DNA of 17,591 nt from contig JASLXW010000022.1 in assembly GCA_030740135.1 (NCBI GenBank), forward strand, positions 1 through 17,591, written 5' to 3'. Both the position numbers and the translations under genes were made by a program. The DNA is from Nitrospinota bacterium. Its GTDB lineage: Bacteria > UBA8248 > JACPRG01. Below, in pieces: positions 16,205 to 17,591 of the stretch. Below the pieces are notes generated by a model. The model was not told the origin of the DNA and made no database searches. It saw nothing but the letters and a program-made list of their open reading frames with translations. Numbering within the stretch: position 1 is the first letter of the stretch; each line of letters opens with the position of its first letter.

Positions 16205-17080
16205 TCAAGGGTCCTGGGCGCACCGGAATCCAACCGTAGAATCCTGCCGAAGGGATTGATCGCGCCACCTTCGCGTGCCCAGGTTCAGATAATTCGCGAG
16301 GGACATCCAAGAGCCGCCCTTCAGTGGCTTGATCCGCGGCGGGATCCGGCGTTTGTAATTCAACATAGGATTGGGCAGGTGCCTGTCCACCCATTCCCAA
16401 ACGTTTCCGAGCAGGTCGTGGACCCCATAAGGGCTCACGCCTTTCGGGAAGCCGCCCACGGGCGCGGTGAACCGGTGTCCGTCGGCCGCGAATTTTGACC
16501 CGTACCAGTCGTATAACTTGAGCGAGACCACGGGATTGATGTTCGCCCGGTCAAGGACATTGTAGTTGATAAAATTATTATCCGACCCCCATGGCGTTTG
16601 GCGGTTGTCCTTCCCACGGCCGGCCTTCAGCCATTCCGCCTCCGTGGGAAGTCGGCCCCCGACCCACCGGCAGTAGTCCCGGCCGTCCTCCCAAGACACG
16701 CCGACGACCGGATTCTCCGGCCGATTGAACCTTGAGTCGGAAGCGTATGCGGAAGGCGTCCGGTTCGTGGAATCAACGAATTTCCGGTAGGACCGATTCG
16801 TCACCTCGTATCGATCGATCTTAAAAGCCCTGACGCGCAAGACGGTTTGCCATCGATCCCCGCCTTGACTCCCGGGCGTCCGCCGCGCCCGAAAGGCGGG
16901 CTTCAGGGAACCCGGGTGGCCGTCATTCTCACTGATGACCAACAATCCCGCCGGGATCGGAATCCATTGATGATCGGCAATCCCCGGTTCACACCCGGCG
17001 CTTTCCGTCAGCGAAATCATCAACACCGAAAGGCCGAATATTATCATCAAGGTTTTTTCTGTCTTTTCCCGGATTCCCAT
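16205..17080 (-). CDS. Exported SUMF1/FGE-sulfatase-domain protein
   Basis: A 291-residue protein with an N-terminal signal sequence (basic MGIREKTEKT, then MIIFGLSVLMISL) ending near SAGCEPG, where a cysteine could be a lipid anchor although the lipobox is poor. The rest is a formylglycine-generating-enzyme-type domain: FKIDRYEVTNRSYRKFV, VVGVSWEDGRDYCRWVGGRL followed by PTEAEW, YGVHDLLGNVWEWV, and the ending LKGGSWMSL then VGFRC. The two copper-binding cysteines of true formylglycine-generating enzymes are absent (the matching stretch is NLGTRRWRDQSLRQDST), so sulfatase activation is unlikely. Similar domains serve as binding or structural modules. The start chosen overlaps the YfhO-like gene by 34 bases, which suggests coupling. 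Confidence 0.85.
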   Translation of the reverse strand: MGIREKTEKTLMIIFGLSVLMISLTESAGCEPGIADHQWIPIPAGLLVISENDGHPGSLKPAFRARRTPGSQGGDRWQTVLRVRAFKIDRYEVTNRSYRKFVDSTNRTPSAYASDSRFNRPENPVVGVSWEDGRDYCRWVGGRLPTEAEWLKAGRGKDNRQTPWGSDNNFINYNVLDRANINPVVSLKLYDWYGSKFAADGHRFTAPVGGFPKGVSPYGVHDLLGNVWEWVDRHLPNPMLNYKRRIPPRIKPLKGGSWMSLANYLNLGTRRWRDQSLRQDSTVGFRCAQDP

Positions 17081-17591
17081 CGATTCGCTCCAACGGCGAA
17101 GGCGATCATGACCAATAAGCTGATGATGGATATCCAAATCCCCACCCGGAAAGCGGCCGGCTTGAATTCAAATTCGATCCGATGCTTCCCCGGAGGCAAC
17201 TCCACCGCTCTCATGACATAGTTGGCCCGATGCAGCGGCGCCTCCTTTCCGTCCACCCGCGCCCTCCACCCCGGATGAAAGGCATCCGACACGACAAGAA
17301 ATCCACCAGGTCCGGCTACTTCCAGAATTGACCTTTCAGGCTCATACAACAGAAACCTCACTTGCGCCGGCGTGGGATTTCCGGGGATTGGGGGTATTTG
17401 CCGGACGTCCTTTTCCAGGAGAACCTCTTTCCTTGGATCGAAATCGGCGCTCAGCAGGCGCTTCAACAGGTCCGGCGCATTCCGGATTGTCTTCGCCCGG
17501 GACACGACAAACGCCCTTGGAAAGACCGAATGATTTTCAAATATCATAAGTTCATTGCTATACACGGGTCGAAACCGGCCGCCATCCAAAT
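17047..17591 (-). CDS. C-terminus of a YfhO-like membrane protein (cut by the window edge)
   Basis: About 180 residues of a larger protein; the frame is open to the window edge and the true start lies beyond. ENHSVFPRAFVVSRAK and VSDAFHPGWRARVDGKEAPL then HRANYVMRAVELPPGKHRIE are the typical C-terminal beta-domain segments of YfhO-type bacterial membrane proteins. A last membrane helix (GIWISIISLLVMIAFAVGA) and a basic tail ending RQKKP follow. YfhO-family proteins are large multi-helix membrane proteins of the GT-C type, thought to glycosylate lipid carriers or wall polymers. The position at the head of the polysaccharide block fits such a role. The N-terminal catalytic part is not visible. 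Confidence 0.82.
   Translation of the reverse strand, partial: LDGGRFRPVYSNELMIFENHSVFPRAFVVSRAKTIRNAPDLLKRLLSADFDPRKEVLLEKDVRQIPPIPGNPTPAQVRFLLYEPERSILEVAGPGGFLVVSDAFHPGWRARVDGKEAPLHRANYVMRAVELPPGKHRIEFEFKPAAFRVGIWISIISLLVMIAFAVGANRWESGKRQKKP

Overview
The window is a GC-rich stretch in which every convincing gene lies on the minus strand, so transcription runs from high to low coordinates. CMP-KDO synthetase, two GT9 (heptosyltransferase-type) glycosyltransferases and a Wzx-type flippase point to a Gram-negative bacterium with an LPS or O-antigen-like surface polysaccharide. The neighbouring kdsB-pyrG pair and the YqeC and XdhC proteins would suit a deltaproteobacterium, Nitrospirota or a related uncultured lineage. 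That placement is inference; there is no rRNA or species marker here.

From 17591 down to 7331 lies a surface-polysaccharide block: the C-terminus of a YfhO-like membrane protein, an exported SUMF1-fold protein, a GT9, a GT4, a Wzx-like flippase, a second GT9, two more GT4 enzymes and a polyprenyl-phosphate glycosyl-1-phosphate transferase. Most of these genes overlap the next by 4 to 34 bases, so they look like one translationally coupled operon. No O-antigen polymerase or chain-length regulator is visible, so the locus probably continues upstream. The block runs into kdsB and pyrG, which overlap by 4 bases.

Below pyrG the organisation changes. The 333 bases between pyrG and yqeC are almost filled by an inverted-repeat element of about 296 bp: two imperfect arms of about 50 bp enclosing three hairpins, one with a perfect 19-bp stem. 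Then come yqeC (selenium-dependent molybdenum hydroxylase maturation), an XdhC/CoxI protein, a ComF-like phosphoribosyltransferase, and a TauE/SafE-family permease gene.

The permease gene is the most unusual item. Its recognisable N-terminus is present behind a strong Shine-Dalgarno sequence, but two in-frame TGA codons (codons 18 and 22) separate it from an otherwise intact 181-residue remainder. Pseudogene decay, a scar from an IS3-type end, and selenocysteine or other readthrough are all possible. The last 400 bases at the low end hold a small basic protein gene whose usual C-terminus seems to be replaced, followed by a transposase fragment that looks like a fusion of two IS families.
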